The notes: a model not told the origin generated them from the sequence alone. Counted from the stretch's first letter, positions 1 to 9,790 are shown. The stretch: 60,645 bases of DNA from Bacteroidales bacterium (GCA_017445425.1 JAFSUF010000018.1:1-60645), one strand, 5' to 3'. Made by a program: numbers and translations.

Positions 1-1050
1 CTGGAAGAGATGCGCCAGATCATCATAGATTGCGACATCGTATGCCCCATTTCCGGCACCAAGAACTGGACCGAGGTGCGCAAGGTCAACCTGATGTTTT
101 CTACCCAGCTGGGTAATGTGGACGGAGGCTTGTGCACCATATAACTGCGTCCCGAGACCGCCCAGGGTATCTTCGTGAACTTCCTGAATGTTCAGAAGAC
201 CGGCCGTATGAAGATTCCTTTCGGCATCGCACAGATAGGCAAGGCGTTCCGCAACGAGATTGTGGCCCGTCAGTTCATTTTCCGTATGCGCGAGTTCGAG
301 CAGATGGAGATGCAGTTCTTCGTGAAGCCCGGCACCGAGATGGAATGGTTCGCAAAGTGGAAACAAACCCGTCTGGCCTGGCACAAGGCCATGGGCCTGG
401 GCGACGACAAATACCGCTTCCACGACCACGACAAGCTGGCGCACTACGCCAACGCCGCCACCGACATTGAGTTTGCCTTCCCGTTCGGCTTCAAGGAGCT
501 GGAGGGTATCCACTCCCGCACCGACTTTGACCTGGGCAACCACCAGCGCATGAGCGGCCGCAAGATGCAGTACTTCGACCCCGAGACCAACGAGAGTTAT
601 GTTCCTTACGTGATAGAGACCTCTATCGGCCTGGACCGCACCGTTCTGGCCGTTCTCTCCAGTGCATATCACGAAGAGGAGCTTGAGGGTGGCGAGAAGC
701 GCGTGGTTCTCTCCCTGCCTCCGGCGCTGGCTCCCGTCAAAGCGGCTATCCTGCCGCTGGTCAAGAAGGATGGTCTGCCCGAGAAGGCCCGCGAGATCCT
801 GCACAGTCTGCGCGTGGACTACAATTGCCAGTACGACGAGAAGGACTCCATCGGCCGCCGCTACCGCCGTCAGGATGCCATCGGCACCCCGATCTGCGTA
901 ACAGTGGACCACGACACCCTCACCGACAACACCGTCACCGTCCGCTACCGTGACACCATGACCCAGGACCGCGTTCCCGTAGAGAACCTCCACAAAATCA
1001 TCGCCGACCAGGTAAACATCAACAACCTGTTGCGCAAAAACATCGAGTAA
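1..1050 (+). pseudogene. glyS: Glycyl-tRNA synthetase, 3' part, with an in-frame stop codon
   Basis: This is the C-terminal 349 codons of a class II glycyl-tRNA synthetase (single-chain dimeric type) that charges tRNA-Gly. The 5' end lies outside the window. Visible family signatures are LRPETAQGIFVNF, RMKIPFGIAQIGKAFRNEI and the REFEQMEMQFF motif, then the anticodon-binding domain ending in KIIADQVNINNLLRKN. The reading frame is open from base 1 except for a TAA at 142-144, exactly where the family has tyrosine before LRPETAQ. TAC or TAT to TAA is one base change. Downstream of the TAA the frame is perfectly conserved, so this is a very recent mutation or a sequence error. A GTG at 175 could restart translation but would lose catalytic motifs. 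Family assignment is certain; functional status is open. Confidence 0.9.
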
Positions 1051-1069
1051 GCTCCCGGCAGTGCCGCCT

Positions 1070-1175
1070 GTGGCACCTTTGCCGTTGGGTATCAACACAT
1101 TACACAAAGTCCCTTGCGTAAAAATGCGCAAGGGACTTTTGTTAAAAGGCTGTGGGTCAGGGTTTAGCCTGCCAC
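1070..1175. repeat. 106-bp palindromic repeat, copy 1, containing a terminator hairpin
   Basis: The element starts with GTGGCAC, ends with TGCCAC and is centred on a 13-bp perfect stem (1106-1118 with 1127-1139; loop 1119-1126). The 3' arm ends in TTTT, so it probably also terminates glyS, whose stop is 20 bases upstream. A second copy at 20864-20969 has the same length and the same centre, aligns without gaps, and is identical through the 28 bases around the loop. This points to a dispersed palindromic (MITE- or REP-like) family and not just a local terminator. Confidence 0.75.
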
Positions 1176-1184
1176 GGGGGGCGG

Positions 1185-2132
1185 CTATTTCTTGGCGATG
1201 TTGGTACGCATGTCGGTGTCGGCCTGGATGTTCTGGAACTTGTAATAGTCCATTATGCCCAGGTTGCCTTTACGGAAAGCCTCGGCCATTGCCAGGGGCA
1301 CCTCTGCCTCGGCTTCGATAACCTTGGCGCGGGCCTCCTGTGCCTTGGCCTTCATCTCCTGCTCCTGGGCGACGGCCATTGCGCGGCGCTCCTCTGCGCG
1401 GGCCTGTGCGATGTTCTTGTCGGCATTGGCCTGGTCCATCTGCAGCACGGCACCGATGTTCTTTCCGACATCCACGTCGGCGATATCGATGGAGAGGATT
1501 TCGAAAGCGGTACCTGCGTCGAGACCCTTGCTGAGCACAACCTTGGAGATGCTGTCGGGATTCTCAAGAACCTCCTTGTGGGAAGCGGCGCTGCCGATGC
1601 TGGAGACGATGCCCTCGCCCACGCGGGCGAGCACGGTCTCTTCACCTGCACCGCCGACCAGTTGGTGGATGTTGGTACGCACGGTAACGCGGGCGGTGGC
1701 AATCAGCTGGATGCCATCCTTGGCCACGGCAGACACGGGAGGAGTGGTGATGACCTTGGGGTTGACCGACATCTGAACAGCCTCAAACACGTCGCGGCCC
1801 GCCAGGTCGATGGCTGCGGCCTTCTTGAAATCGAGGGCGATGTTGGCCTTGTCGGCAGAAATAAGGGCGTTAACCACCTTGAGCACATGTCCCTTTGCCA
1901 GATAGTGGGCCTCGAGTTCGTTTGCGTTGAGTTTAAGACCAGCCTTGGTGCCGGCAATCATAGCCTGTACGATGGTTCCCGGAGGGACCTTGCGCCAGCG
2001 CATAAGTATAAGTTGGAGGAGAGATACCCGTGCGCCGGAAATCAGCGCCTGGAACCACAGGGTTACCGGGAAAAGCCAGAGTAAAAGCAGCAGGAGGACG
2101 AATCCCACCGCAATCCAAATGATAGTAGACAT
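1185..2132 (-). CDS. floA: Flotillin-like protein FloA
   Basis: This 315-residue protein belongs to the FloA (UPF0365) family of bacterial flotillins, which organise membrane microdomains. It has one N-terminal membrane segment (about residues 4-25), a short second hydrophobic hairpin, a SPFH-like region around residues 60-210 ([21 protein letters not shown], then [26 protein letters not shown]), and an Ala/Glu-rich coiled-coil tail (about 225-290). Length is normal for the family. Its start codon meets the stop of the upstream nfeD-like gene, so the two are translationally linked, the usual NfeD-flotillin pairing. It is the last gene of a three-gene minus-strand operon. Confidence 0.93.
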   Translation of the reverse strand: MSTIIWIAVGFVLLLLLLWLFPVTLWFQALISGARVSLLQLILMRWRKVPPGTIVQAMIAGTKAGLKLNANELEAHYLAKGHVLKVVNALISADKANIALDFKKAAAIDLAGRDVFEAVQMSVNPKVITTPPVSAVAKDGIQLIATARVTVRTNIHQLVGGAGEETVLARVGEGIVSSIGSAASHKEVLENPDSISKVVLSKGLDAGTAFEILSIDIADVDVGKNIGAVLQMDQANADKNIAQARAEERRAMAVAQEQEMKAKAQEARAKVIEAEAEVPLAMAEAFRKGNLGIMDYYKFQNIQADTDMRTNIAKK

Positions 2133-2599
2133 TATTTAACTTTTTTAACGAATATTTTTTCTGCTTCCATACTGTCGACAACCACCCTGGTACCGGCATT
2201 TACGAGGCCATCTACAGATGCGGCCTCTACCTTTGTACCGTTTTCCAGACGGATCATGCCGATGGGTGCCAGACGGGACACGGCCACAGCCTCGTCGCCG
2301 ACTTCAATCCCCTTCTGTACCGGCTTCACATCCACCGCCTCATCTATGCTGGTCTCAAGGGTGACTTTTTTCCAAGTTGAGGAGCGTAGTACCAGCACCA
2401 CCAGCGCCACTGCCAGGATTATGCATATTGCGGTTACGATGATTCCGGCTGTGGTTCCGATTCTGGTGAAGGCCAGATAGCAGGCCGCCCCCATAGAAAC
2501 TATGCCCAGGATGCCGGTCACGGCAAATCCGGGGATGAGGAGGGTTTCCACCAGTAGGAGAATCAGCCCCACGAGGATTAAAATTACAATAGGTCCCAT
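2132..2599 (-). CDS. NfeD-like membrane protein
   Basis: This 155-residue short NfeD protein is the standard partner of bacterial flotillins. It has hydrophobic segments near residues 4-22, 28-46 and 52-72, followed by a C-terminal OB-fold-like domain (about 90-155; [20 protein letters not shown] and [17 protein letters not shown]). It lacks the serine-protease half of long NfeD proteins. It sits 11 bases after the SPOR-protein gene and abuts floA. Function in membrane-domain organisation is inferred from the family and the pairing. Confidence 0.9.
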   Translation of the reverse strand: MGPIVILILVGLILLLVETLLIPGFAVTGILGIVSMGAACYLAFTRIGTTAGIIVTAICIILAVALVVLVLRSSTWKKVTLETSIDEAVDVKPVQKGIEVGDEAVAVSRLAPIGMIRLENGTKVEAASVDGLVNAGTRVVVDSMEAEKIFVKKVK

Positions 2600-2610
2600 A
2601 TCTTGTAGAT

Positions 2611-4443
2611 TTACATTTTTTCAACTTCAACCCCCTCGGCACCGGCGGCTATTGCGGCATCGCGCAGTTTGTTTGCGGCAGAACGGTCCAGCGGGGCTAT
2701 GAAATATATGGTGCGTCCGTCATCGGTGCCACGGGCGATATCAGCAGAGCTGTTGCTGCGCAGCACCGATAAGATATCGGCAGGTATGCCGTCGGGATAA
2801 TTGCGGAACACGACCCGGTATTTCTGATTTTCCTTGCGCTTTTCTTCCAGGGAACGGGCGTTCTTCAGATTGATGTTCCTGCCGTTGTCAAAGGCCATCA
2901 CCACCGCAGAAGAGAAGCCTTTCTTCTTTACAGTTGACAGGTGCTTGTTAGCTTCTGCATAAGTGTCAAACAGTCCCACCCGGTAAACGTATTTGCTGCC
3001 GGAGCGGAATTCAAATGCAGGACTGAGCCCCTTGAGGCGCCTCGCGTCAAGCTTGTTTGCATTGGCGGCCACCTGAATCTGGTAGACCAATCCTTCAGGC
3101 AAGATAAAATCGGTAATCAGGTTTGTCTCGTCCAGCACTTTGAAAACAAGGTCCTGCTTGATCTCCGGCTTGGCAAAGTCAAGGTCGGGCATCTGCCCGA
3201 TAGTGTGCTGTACGAATGTATATTGCGGCTTGGCTGCAGAGTTTGAGGTGGAGCTTTTCATGGAGGCCTCCATATCGGACTGGTTATACTCTGCGGGGTT
3301 GATCTCTTCTCCGCGAACCAGGAACTCCATCTCCACAGCCTGCACCTCTGCAGAGATGTCGCCGAGGGTGTTCTGGAGACTCAGTATCTCCCGCTCTGCC
3401 CTGCTGATTATGCCGGAGATGGCGTTGCGGTCAGATTCATCGCTCTGGGCGTAGAGGGCGCGGCTGGAGGTTATCTCGTCCTGCAGCGTGCGGATGGAGT
3501 CCTTCACCGCTCCGTAGCGCCCTACCAGTGCAAAGTACTGCGCAAACTTGTCGTCGCTGTACATGGTGTGCGAGAACTCTTTCTCGTCAATCTCAAGGTC
3601 TATGCTGGGGCGCGGCCTCAGGGCGGCGAGCATCCGGGCTTGCTCCACAGATTCCACGGCGGTCTTCACCGGGTTGGGGTCATAGCGGAGCAGATATATC
3701 ACCAGGCTGTCTGCGTCGCAGTCGCGGTTGCTTGCAAACAGGGAGAAGTTGCCGTCGGGGGTGTTGCAGAACAGAAGGTCATCGTATGGTGAAGAATAGG
3801 GGAAGCCGAGGTTCTCCGCCACCCCCCACTCTTGCCGGCTCTCGTCCCATTCGCTTACAAAAATGTCGTAACCTCCCATACCGTATAACCCTTTGGATGA
3901 GAAATATACCTTTTTGCCGTCTTCACTGAGTACGGGCAGGATTTCATCTTCAACGGAGTTAACCCCTTCACCCATGTTCTCCAACGGGCTCCAGCGGCCG
4001 TCATCCATCTTGCTGGAGATGTTGAGGTCGCAGGTGCCGAATTCGCCGCGGGTGGGGATGATGACCTTGTCCATATCATCAGTAAAGAGGAAAGGCGAAC
4101 CGTCGGCCCCCTTCTTCCAGGCCTTGTCGGGGAAATGGCTGTAATATAGGAAGAAACGGTTGCGCGGTACGGTGATGGAAGATATCACATAAGGGCGCGA
4201 GGCATAGCCCAGCATATTAAGGCCGTTCTCACACCAGGTAATCTTTTCAAGCAGCGCGACCCGCTCGGTAGAGTCCTGGGTCCGCTCCAGCGCGCGTGTA
4301 TAGTCGGTTTTGGCATCTTCAAAATTGTAACTGCCAAGAGCCTTGTCGCCGCTGGTGATATACGACCGTGCGCTCTGCGCCGCAACGGGCATCGCAATCA
4401 CCATCAAGATTGCTATCAGACATATAGACAAAATGCGTTTCAT
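2611..4443 (-). CDS. Secreted PD40-repeat and SPOR-domain protein
   Basis: The start at 4443 is chosen because it begins a clear signal peptide (MKRILSICLIAILMVIAMPVAAQ); an upstream in-frame ATG at 4491 would bury it. The 610-residue protein has a short TPR-like stretch (about 30-70) and a PD40/WD40-like beta-propeller region (about 120-270; LSEDGKKVYFSSKGLYGMGG). A coiled-coil segment (about 310-380) and a SPOR domain (about 450-520; VYQIQVAANANKLDARRLKG) follow. SPOR domains bind denuded peptidoglycan, so a periplasmic cell-wall-associated role is likely. It heads the operon with nfeD and floA. The combination recalls type IX secretion or gliding accessory proteins, but I see no proof of that. 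Confidence 0.75.
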   Translation of the reverse strand: MKRILSICLIAILMVIAMPVAAQSARSYITSGDKALGSYNFEDAKTDYTRALERTQDSTERVALLEKITWCENGLNMLGYASRPYVISSITVPRNRFFLYYSHFPDKAWKKGADGSPFLFTDDMDKVIIPTRGEFGTCDLNISSKMDDGRWSPLENMGEGVNSVEDEILPVLSEDGKKVYFSSKGLYGMGGYDIFVSEWDESRQEWGVAENLGFPYSSPYDDLLFCNTPDGNFSLFASNRDCDADSLVIYLLRYDPNPVKTAVESVEQARMLAALRPRPSIDLEIDEKEFSHTMYSDDKFAQYFALVGRYGAVKDSIRTLQDEITSSRALYAQSDESDRNAISGIISRAEREILSLQNTLGDISAEVQAVEMEFLVRGEEINPAEYNQSDMEASMKSSTSNSAAKPQYTFVQHTIGQMPDLDFAKPEIKQDLVFKVLDETNLITDFILPEGLVYQIQVAANANKLDARRLKGLSPAFEFRSGSKYVYRVGLFDTYAEANKHLSTVKKKGFSSAVVMAFDNGRNINLKNARSLEEKRKENQKYRVVFRNYPDGIPADILSVLRSNSSADIARGTDDGRTIYFIAPLDRSAANKLRDAAIAAGAEGVEVEKM

Positions 4444-4508
4444 ATCTGGTACCGTTCGGATGTACAAAAACAAAAATACGAAATACTTCAAATATTAAGA
4501 AAAAATAC

Positions 4509-4516
4509 TAATTTTG
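4509..4516 (+). promoter_or_regulatory. -7 promoter element for secDF
   Basis: TAATTTTG matches the Bacteroidetes -7 consensus TAnnTTTG exactly and lies 46 bases before the secDF start, in a very AT-rich divergent intergenic region. No good -33 TTTG is present at the expected distance. Confidence 0.5.
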
Positions 4517-4562
4517 CAGACTATTTTGCGAAAATAATCAAAAAATAAAATAAGCAATAATT

Positions 4563-7500
4563 ATGCAAAGTAAAGGCGCCATTCGTTTAGTGGCAATTCT
4601 CATCGCCCTGGCCTGCGCATTCCAGCTCTCTTTCACGCTGGTTACGGTACTCCAGGAGCGCAAGGCTGCAAAGTATGCAGAGAAGGTCGTAGAGGCAGAG
4701 CAACTCAAGCCCGCATTCGAACTTGTATCGGACCTTGACAAGGCTTTCTATCTCGATTCCATCAGCACAGCGGCAAGCAACAAGTACATCGACTCCATAT
4801 CCACCGAGAAAGTTTATCTCGGCTACACATACAAGGATGTCAAGGAGAAAGAGATCAACCTGGGTCTGGACCTCAAGGGCGGTATGAACGTAATGTTGCA
4901 GCTGGACCTGGGCGAGCTGGTGCGCAACTGCGCCCGCGAAAAGACCACCGATGAATTCAACAAGGCCCTCTCTCTGGCACGCCAGCGCGCAGAGGAGACC
5001 CACACCGATTTCATCACCCTTTTCGCAGAAGCCTGGAAAGAGGTTGCAGGTGAACAGAGGCTCTCTTTTGACATCGACCTCGACAAGTTCAGCAGCGACG
5101 TTGCAAACAAGTCCAAGATTACCAACGACGAGATTATCGAGCTCCTCCGCAAAGAGGCAGAGAGCGCAATCAATAACTCCTATACAGTTGTAGAGCGCCG
5201 TGTCAACCAATTTGGTGTGGCACAGCCCAACATCCAGAAAATCGCCCGCACCGGACGCATCCTCGTGGAGCTCCCGGGTGTGAAGGAGCCTGAGCGTGTG
5301 CGCAAGCTCCTCCAGGGTACCGCATCCCTTGAGTTCTGGCAGACCTACACTGCAAACGAAATCATGCCCTTCCTGCAGGAGCTGAACCGCAACGAGGCAG
5401 CCAAGCTTGCGGCAGTTGAGGCTTCCGTAGAGGAGAACGCCGCAGAGAGTGAGGCAATTGAGGCAACAGAAGCCACCCCCGAGGTGGACAGCCTGCTGAA
5501 CAATCTCACCGCTACTGCAGAGCAAAACGAGAGCGACCAGATGGAGGCCTATCGCAAGGCCAACCCTCTGTTTGGCCGCCTGCAGCAGACCGGCAGCAAC
5601 AACGCCTGCCTCGGTTTCGTACACTATCGCGATACCGCCGAGGTTATGCGTATGCTGCGCGAAAGCAGCGTAGAGTTCCCCAACGACTTTGTTCCGGCAC
5701 TTACCTTCAAGCCCAGTTCGTTTGACAAGAGCGGTCAGTATTTTGAGTTGGTTGCCCTCAAGAGCGCAGCCGGCAAGGGTGCCGTCCTTGATGGCGGCGT
5801 GATCACATCCGCCCGCGTGAACTACAGCCAGATTTCCGGTGCAGCCGAGGTAAGCATGACAATGAATTCTACCGGCAGCGCTCGCTGGGAGGTCATCACA
5901 GAGCAGAACATCGGGAAGCAGATCGCCATCGTGATGGACGGTCTGGTTTACTCATATCCTAACGTACAGAACAAGATCAGCGGCGGTAGCAGCCAGATTA
6001 CCGGTAACTTCACCCCTGAAGAGGCAGAAGACCTCGCAACCGTTCTCAAGAGCGGTAAGCTCAGCACCCCCGCCCGCATCGTTCAGGAGCAGGTTGTCGG
6101 CCCGTCCATGGGTAGCGCCTCCATCCGCAGCGGTATGATATCGTTTGCACTGGCCTTCCTGCTTGTGCTTATCTACATGGTAATATTCTACCGCCGTGCA
6201 GGTTTTGCAGCGGACTTCGCACTTTTGTGCAACGTGCTGTTCCTCTTCGGTGCCCTTGTATCGTTCGGTGCAGTGCTCACCCTCCCCGGTATCGCAGGTC
6301 TCGTGCTCACCATGGGTATGGCCGTGGACGCCAACGTCATCATATACGAGCGTGTAAAAGAGGAGCTGCGCAGCGGCAAATCGCTCCGCCTGGCTATCTC
6401 CGACGGTTACAAGAACGCATACTCCGCTATCATCGACGGTCAGTTGACCACCCTGATCACCGGTATCATTCTGTTCTTCTTCGGCAGCGGCCCCGTCAAG
6501 GGTTTTGCAGCCGTGCTGGTAATCGGTATCATTACCTCCGTGTTCACCTCCATCTTTATCCCGAGACTCATTTTTGAGGCAAGGCTTGCCCGCAACAAAG
6601 ACATCAGCTTTGATTCTCCCGCAACCCGCAATTTCCTCAAGAATACCCATATCGACTTTATCAAGCTGCGCAAGACCACATACACCATCTCCGGTGTCCT
6701 CTGCGTCATTGCCCTGGTAAGTATTTTCACCAAAGGCTTCAGCTACGGTGTAGATTTCAGCGGCGGTCGTACCTATGTTGTCCGCTTTGACCAGCCGGTT
6801 ACCGCAGAGCAGGTACGTGCAGCTACTTTCCAGGAATTTGGCGAGGCTCCCGAGGTTAAGCAGTTCGGCGGTGCATCCCAGATGCGTATCACCACCAAAT
6901 ATAAAGTAAACGACCACAGCCAGGAGACCGACAAAGAGATTGAAGGCAAGATTTACAACGCCCTGAAGGGCTTCTTTGCAAACCAGATGACCCAGGAGGA
7001 GTTCACCTCTACCCTGAACAACCCTAACGGTATCATCTCCTCCGACCGCGTGGATGCTTCCATCGCGAGTGAGATGCAGCGTGATGCCGTTATCGCAGTC
7101 ATCCTTGCGCTGATAGCCATCTTCGCTTACATCGCCCTGAGGTTCACCAACTGGACATGGGGTGTCGGCGGCGTGACATCGCTGGTACACAACGCCCTTA
7201 TCATGATCGGCTTCTTCTCGCTGTTCAGCGGAATCCTGCCGTTCACCCTCGACGTTGACCAGACCTTCATCGCGGCTATTCTGACCATCATCGGTTACTC
7301 CATCAACGATAACGTGGTGATCTTTGACCGTATCCGCGAATACAAGACGCTCTATCCCAAGCGCGCCCTCAAGGAGAACATCAACGACGCGGTCAACGCA
7401 ACCTTGAGCCGTACTTTGAACACCTCCATCACCACATTGCTCGTGCTGGTGGCAATCGCCATCTTTGGCGGCGAGTCCATCCGCGGTTTCGCAGTTGCCC

Positions 7501-7616
7501 TGACCCTCGGTGTGATTGTTGGTACCTATGCGTCCATCTTCATCGGTACGCCTATCATGTACGACCTCAACCGCAAGCGCGAGGAGAAGGCTGCCGAGAA
7601 GGTTGTCAAGAAATAA
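4563..7616 (+). CDS. secDF: Fused protein translocase subunit SecDF
   Basis: The protein (1017 residues) is a SecD-SecF fusion, the common Bacteroidetes form. It uses the proton motive force to pull preproteins across the inner membrane after SecYEG/SecA. The SecD half starts with a membrane anchor (about residues 8-28) and carries LGLDLKGGMNVMLQL near 100 and a large periplasmic domain. A six-helix bundle with GLVLTMGMAVDANVIIYERV follows around 580-600. The SecF half begins near 690 with its own anchor, has GVDFSGGRTYVVRF near 730, and ends in a second bundle with GYSINDNVVIFDRI. A Glu/Ala-rich insert (about 280-325) in the P1 domain is a lineage-specific loop. It is followed by a terminator and is monocistronic. 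Confidence 0.97.
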   Translation: MQSKGAIRLVAILIALACAFQLSFTLVTVLQERKAAKYAEKVVEAEQLKPAFELVSDLDKAFYLDSISTAASNKYIDSISTEKVYLGYTYKDVKEKEINLGLDLKGGMNVMLQLDLGELVRNCAREKTTDEFNKALSLARQRAEETHTDFITLFAEAWKEVAGEQRLSFDIDLDKFSSDVANKSKITNDEIIELLRKEAESAINNSYTVVERRVNQFGVAQPNIQKIARTGRILVELPGVKEPERVRKLLQGTASLEFWQTYTANEIMPFLQELNRNEAAKLAAVEASVEENAAESEAIEATEATPEVDSLLNNLTATAEQNESDQMEAYRKANPLFGRLQQTGSNNACLGFVHYRDTAEVMRMLRESSVEFPNDFVPALTFKPSSFDKSGQYFELVALKSAAGKGAVLDGGVITSARVNYSQISGAAEVSMTMNSTGSARWEVITEQNIGKQIAIVMDGLVYSYPNVQNKISGGSSQITGNFTPEEAEDLATVLKSGKLSTPARIVQEQVVGPSMGSASIRSGMISFALAFLLVLIYMVIFYRRAGFAADFALLCNVLFLFGALVSFGAVLTLPGIAGLVLTMGMAVDANVIIYERVKEELRSGKSLRLAISDGYKNAYSAIIDGQLTTLITGIILFFFGSGPVKGFAAVLVIGIITSVFTSIFIPRLIFEARLARNKDISFDSPATRNFLKNTHIDFIKLRKTTYTISGVLCVIALVSIFTKGFSYGVDFSGGRTYVVRFDQPVTAEQVRAATFQEFGEAPEVKQFGGASQMRITTKYKVNDHSQETDKEIEGKIYNALKGFFANQMTQEEFTSTLNNPNGIISSDRVDASIASEMQRDAVIAVILALIAIFAYIALRFTNWTWGVGGVTSLVHNALIMIGFFSLFSGILPFTLDVDQTFIAAILTIIGYSINDNVVIFDRIREYKTLYPKRALKENINDAVNATLSRTLNTSITTLLVLVAIAIFGGESIRGFAVALTLGVIVGTYASIFIGTPIMYDLNRKREEKAAEKVVKK

Positions 7617-7638
7617 GGGAAAAAAACCCTGACAAAAG

Positions 7639-7666
7639 AGGCTGGCCGCAATGGTCAGCCTTTTTT
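7639..7666 (+). terminator. Intrinsic terminator of secDF
   Basis: A 9-bp stem (7639-7647 with 7653-7661, one G-U pair) with loop GCAAT is followed by a T run (7661-7666), 22 bases after the secDF stop. The A-rich 5' flank makes it usable from the other strand too, so it may also stop the convergent yidD transcript. Confidence 0.85.
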
Positions 7667-7667
7667 G

Positions 7668-7910
7668 TTACGGTACCGGGTCGTAACCGGAGCCGCCCCA
7701 CGGGTGGCAGCGGAGGATACGTTTGAGGCCGAGCCAGCCGCCGCGCAGGATGCCGTACTTCTCGATGGCTTCGTAAGTATATGTGCTGCAGGTGGGCGTG
7801 AAGCGGCAATTGCGCCCCATATAGGGCGACAGGAACGCCTTGTAGAATTTGATGAGCATCAGTGCCGGCCAGGAGGTGATGCGCCGTACCGTATGGTGGA
7901 ACGGTGTCAT
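7668..7910 (-). CDS. yidD: Membrane protein insertion efficiency factor YidD
   Basis: This 80-residue protein is of normal family length with the full YidD signature: [28 protein letters not shown], then [23 protein letters not shown]. It is an amphipathic, membrane-associated protein that helps YidC-dependent insertion. It overlaps rnpA by the four bases ATGA, the near-universal rnpA-yidD linkage. It is the last gene of the SUI1-DUF4271-hemD-rnpA-yidD operon. Confidence 0.95.
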   Translation of the reverse strand: MTPFHHTVRRITSWPALMLIKFYKAFLSPYMGRNCRFTPTCSTYTYEAIEKYGILRGGWLGLKRILRCHPWGGSGYDPVP

Positions 7911-8302
7911 GGCCGGGGCTTTATATCTGCCGGTTTCTCCGGTTCAGCCGCCAGGCCCCTTCCCTTGGCGAGAATCTCCTTCACCGCGGCCTCGATCACA
8001 TGGTAAGAGCAAACCTCCTTGCCTATATACACCAGCAGGAAATCGGCGCAGAAATCGCCCAGGACGGCCTCCTGATTGAGTCGCACCGCCTCTCGCATTC
8101 GCCGCTTGAGAAGGTTGCGTTTCACAGCCCGTTTGAACAACTTCTTGGGCACGGTAAATACATACCGGGGGTAACCAATATCGCCTGCAGGCAGGCAAAA
8201 AGCCTTGATTGGATGCCGGAATAGTACCTTGCCGTGAGAGGCGAGCGACGTGATAGCTTCCCGCTGCGCCAGGTGTTGCTTTTTTGGAAAGGCAAAAGTC
8301 AT
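7907..8302 (-). CDS. rnpA: Ribonuclease P protein component
   Basis: The 131-residue protein subunit of RNase P, which assists the M1 RNA in 5' tRNA processing. The RNR signature is present as [18 protein letters not shown] (about residues 57-74). The N-terminus ([13 protein letters not shown]) matches the usual F-K...L.....F opening of the family. The last 20 residues form a Pro/Lys-rich tail beyond the fold. It lies 39 bases after hemD and overlaps yidD by four bases. Confidence 0.93.
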   Translation of the reverse strand: MTFAFPKKQHLAQREAITSLASHGKVLFRHPIKAFCLPAGDIGYPRYVFTVPKKLFKRAVKRNLLKRRMREAVRLNQEAVLGDFCADFLLVYIGKEVCSYHVIEAAVKEILAKGRGLAAEPEKPADIKPRP

Positions 8303-8341
8303 GGGCGGATTGCTTGCGGGAAAGAGTCAATGGCGCAGCCG

Positions 8342-9091
8342 CTAAGAAAGCTTGCTGCAATAGAGATTGAGAGCCTGAGCGATAGAGGGGGCCTCCGGTG
8401 TGGGGGCGGTGATTTCAATCTTAAGCCCGGCCGCTTCTGCCGCCTTTGCGGTATTCACGCCAAAGGTTGCCAGTACCAGGTCGTTTTGCTTGAAATCGGG
8501 GTAGTTCTCCAGCAGAGAGCGTACGTCGCACGGACTGTAGAACACCAGTGCGCTGTAGCTTGCCAGGTCAAGATGTTTGATGTCGCTCACAACAGTGTTC
8601 ATAAACACTGCGCTGCCATAGTTGAAGCCCGCTTTGTCAAATTCCTTTGCCAGATCGGGACGAAGGCTGTCGGTGCAGGCTATCAGGAATTTCTCGTTCT
8701 TATGCTTGTTGCCGATGGCATCCACAATAGAGAGCGGTTTACCGTCGCCAAAGAAGATTTTGCGCTTGCGGTACACGATATACTTCTGCAGATAAAGGGC
8801 AATCTGCTGGTTCTGGCAGAAATACTTCATGTCTTCAGGAACGCTTACGCGCATCTCCTCGCAGATGTGGAAAAAGGCATCAATTACGCTGCGGGAGGTG
8901 AAAACGATGGCGGTGTGCTCCAGAATATTAACGCGCTGCGCACGGAAATCGCGGGTAGAGACCGGCTTTACCGTGAAAAACGGGCAGAACTCAAACGAGA
9001 GCATGTACTTGGTTTCGAGCTCTGCGTACGGCGAACTGTTCCTGGGTGCAGGCTGTGCAATCAGAATTTTCTTACCTCTTAAATCTATCAT
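8342..9091 (-). CDS. hemD: Uroporphyrinogen-III synthase-like protein
   Basis: The start at 9091 is chosen because this ATG overlaps the DUF4271 stop as ATGA and gives the normal N-terminus (MIDLRGKKILIAQPAP); a longer reading begins at 9160. The 249-residue product matches the Bacteroidetes HemD-like family, with two Rossmann-like halves. Supporting segments are HTAIVFTSRSVIDAFF near 85 and YSALVFYSPCDVRSLLENYP near 185. It would cyclise hydroxymethylbilane in tetrapyrrole synthesis. No other haem genes are in the window, and in this family the true catalytic role is often assumed from homology. Confidence 0.82.
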   Translation of the reverse strand: MIDLRGKKILIAQPAPRNSSPYAELETKYMLSFEFCPFFTVKPVSTRDFRAQRVNILEHTAIVFTSRSVIDAFFHICEEMRVSVPEDMKYFCQNQQIALYLQKYIVYRKRKIFFGDGKPLSIVDAIGNKHKNEKFLIACTDSLRPDLAKEFDKAGFNYGSAVFMNTVVSDIKHLDLASYSALVFYSPCDVRSLLENYPDFKQNDLVLATFGVNTAKAAEAAGLKIEITAPTPEAPSIAQALNLYCSKLS

Positions 9092-9789
9092 ATCCGGATG
9101 AGTGCGCAAATTAAAAGCCCCAGGGGCAGAATTTCGAGCGTGCAAAGGTACAAAAACCAAAATAATATTGAATAATTATTTTCTCTAAAAATCCTCAGGC
9201 TGCGGGTTGCACGCAAAATGAACAGCAAGCCAAAGACCGCCGCCAGGAAAACGGTGGGGAATACCGACGATGTAATGCCCGCCAGCCTCACCACGATGAG
9301 TAGCAGCAGCGACACGGTGGTGAACACGATGAGGTGCATCCGGCCGCAGAGGGAGACAGTATGCATCATATCAGGGCAGTACTTAAGCCATCCGACCAGC
9401 AAAAAAAGCCCCAGATGTACCAGCACAAAGAGAGCCATCGCAGCCAGTATAAAGACAAAATTGAGCGGTGATACATTCAGGAAATAGAGCACCAGGGACA
9501 ACGTGGGGACGCAGAGCAGGGCGGTGTTGTTGATGGCGTAAATCAGGTTTTTATTGGCCAGGGTATCCTCCAGCGCAATCCGGTTGAGCAGCGAGCGCCA
9601 CGAAATCAGGATCGAGATGAACGAGTTCTCCACAAAAACCATGAAATATAGCAGGCAGAGCAGCAGTGCGTAGGTGGTCAGCGCAGGGTGGCTCTCGATG
9701 ACCGCAGAGGGAAAGTTGTCCCCCACAACCGTCATCAACTCACTGGACTGCCAGCAGTCCTGCCCTATCGCCTGCAGAAAAGAGAACAT
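9088..9789 (-). CDS. DUF4271 integral membrane protein
   Basis: A 233-residue polytopic membrane protein with about seven hydrophobic segments (for example ALTTYALLLCLLYFMVFVE, FVFILAAMALFVLVHLGLFL, and a last one near 210-230). It matches the DUF4271 family that precedes hemD in many Bacteroidetes. The start lies one base after the SUI1 gene and the stop overlaps hemD by four bases, so all three are co-translated. No function is known. Confidence 0.8.
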   Translation of the reverse strand: MFSFLQAIGQDCWQSSELMTVVGDNFPSAVIESHPALTTYALLLCLLYFMVFVENSFISILISWRSLLNRIALEDTLANKNLIYAINNTALLCVPTLSLVLYFLNVSPLNFVFILAAMALFVLVHLGLFLLVGWLKYCPDMMHTVSLCGRMHLIVFTTVSLLLLIVVRLAGITSSVFPTVFLAAVFGLLFILRATRSLRIFRENNYSILFWFLYLCTLEILPLGLLICALIRI

Positions 9790-9790
9790 A

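Noticed and set aside
142-144. Stop-codon reassignment (TAA read as Tyr)
   Set aside because: Many genes in the window end in TAA at the expected length, so a general recoding is ruled out.
5952-7190. 412-codon antisense ORF inside secDF
   Set aside because: It is the mirror of a strongly conserved gene in GC-rich DNA; the product is Cys/His/Gly-rich without domain or start signals.
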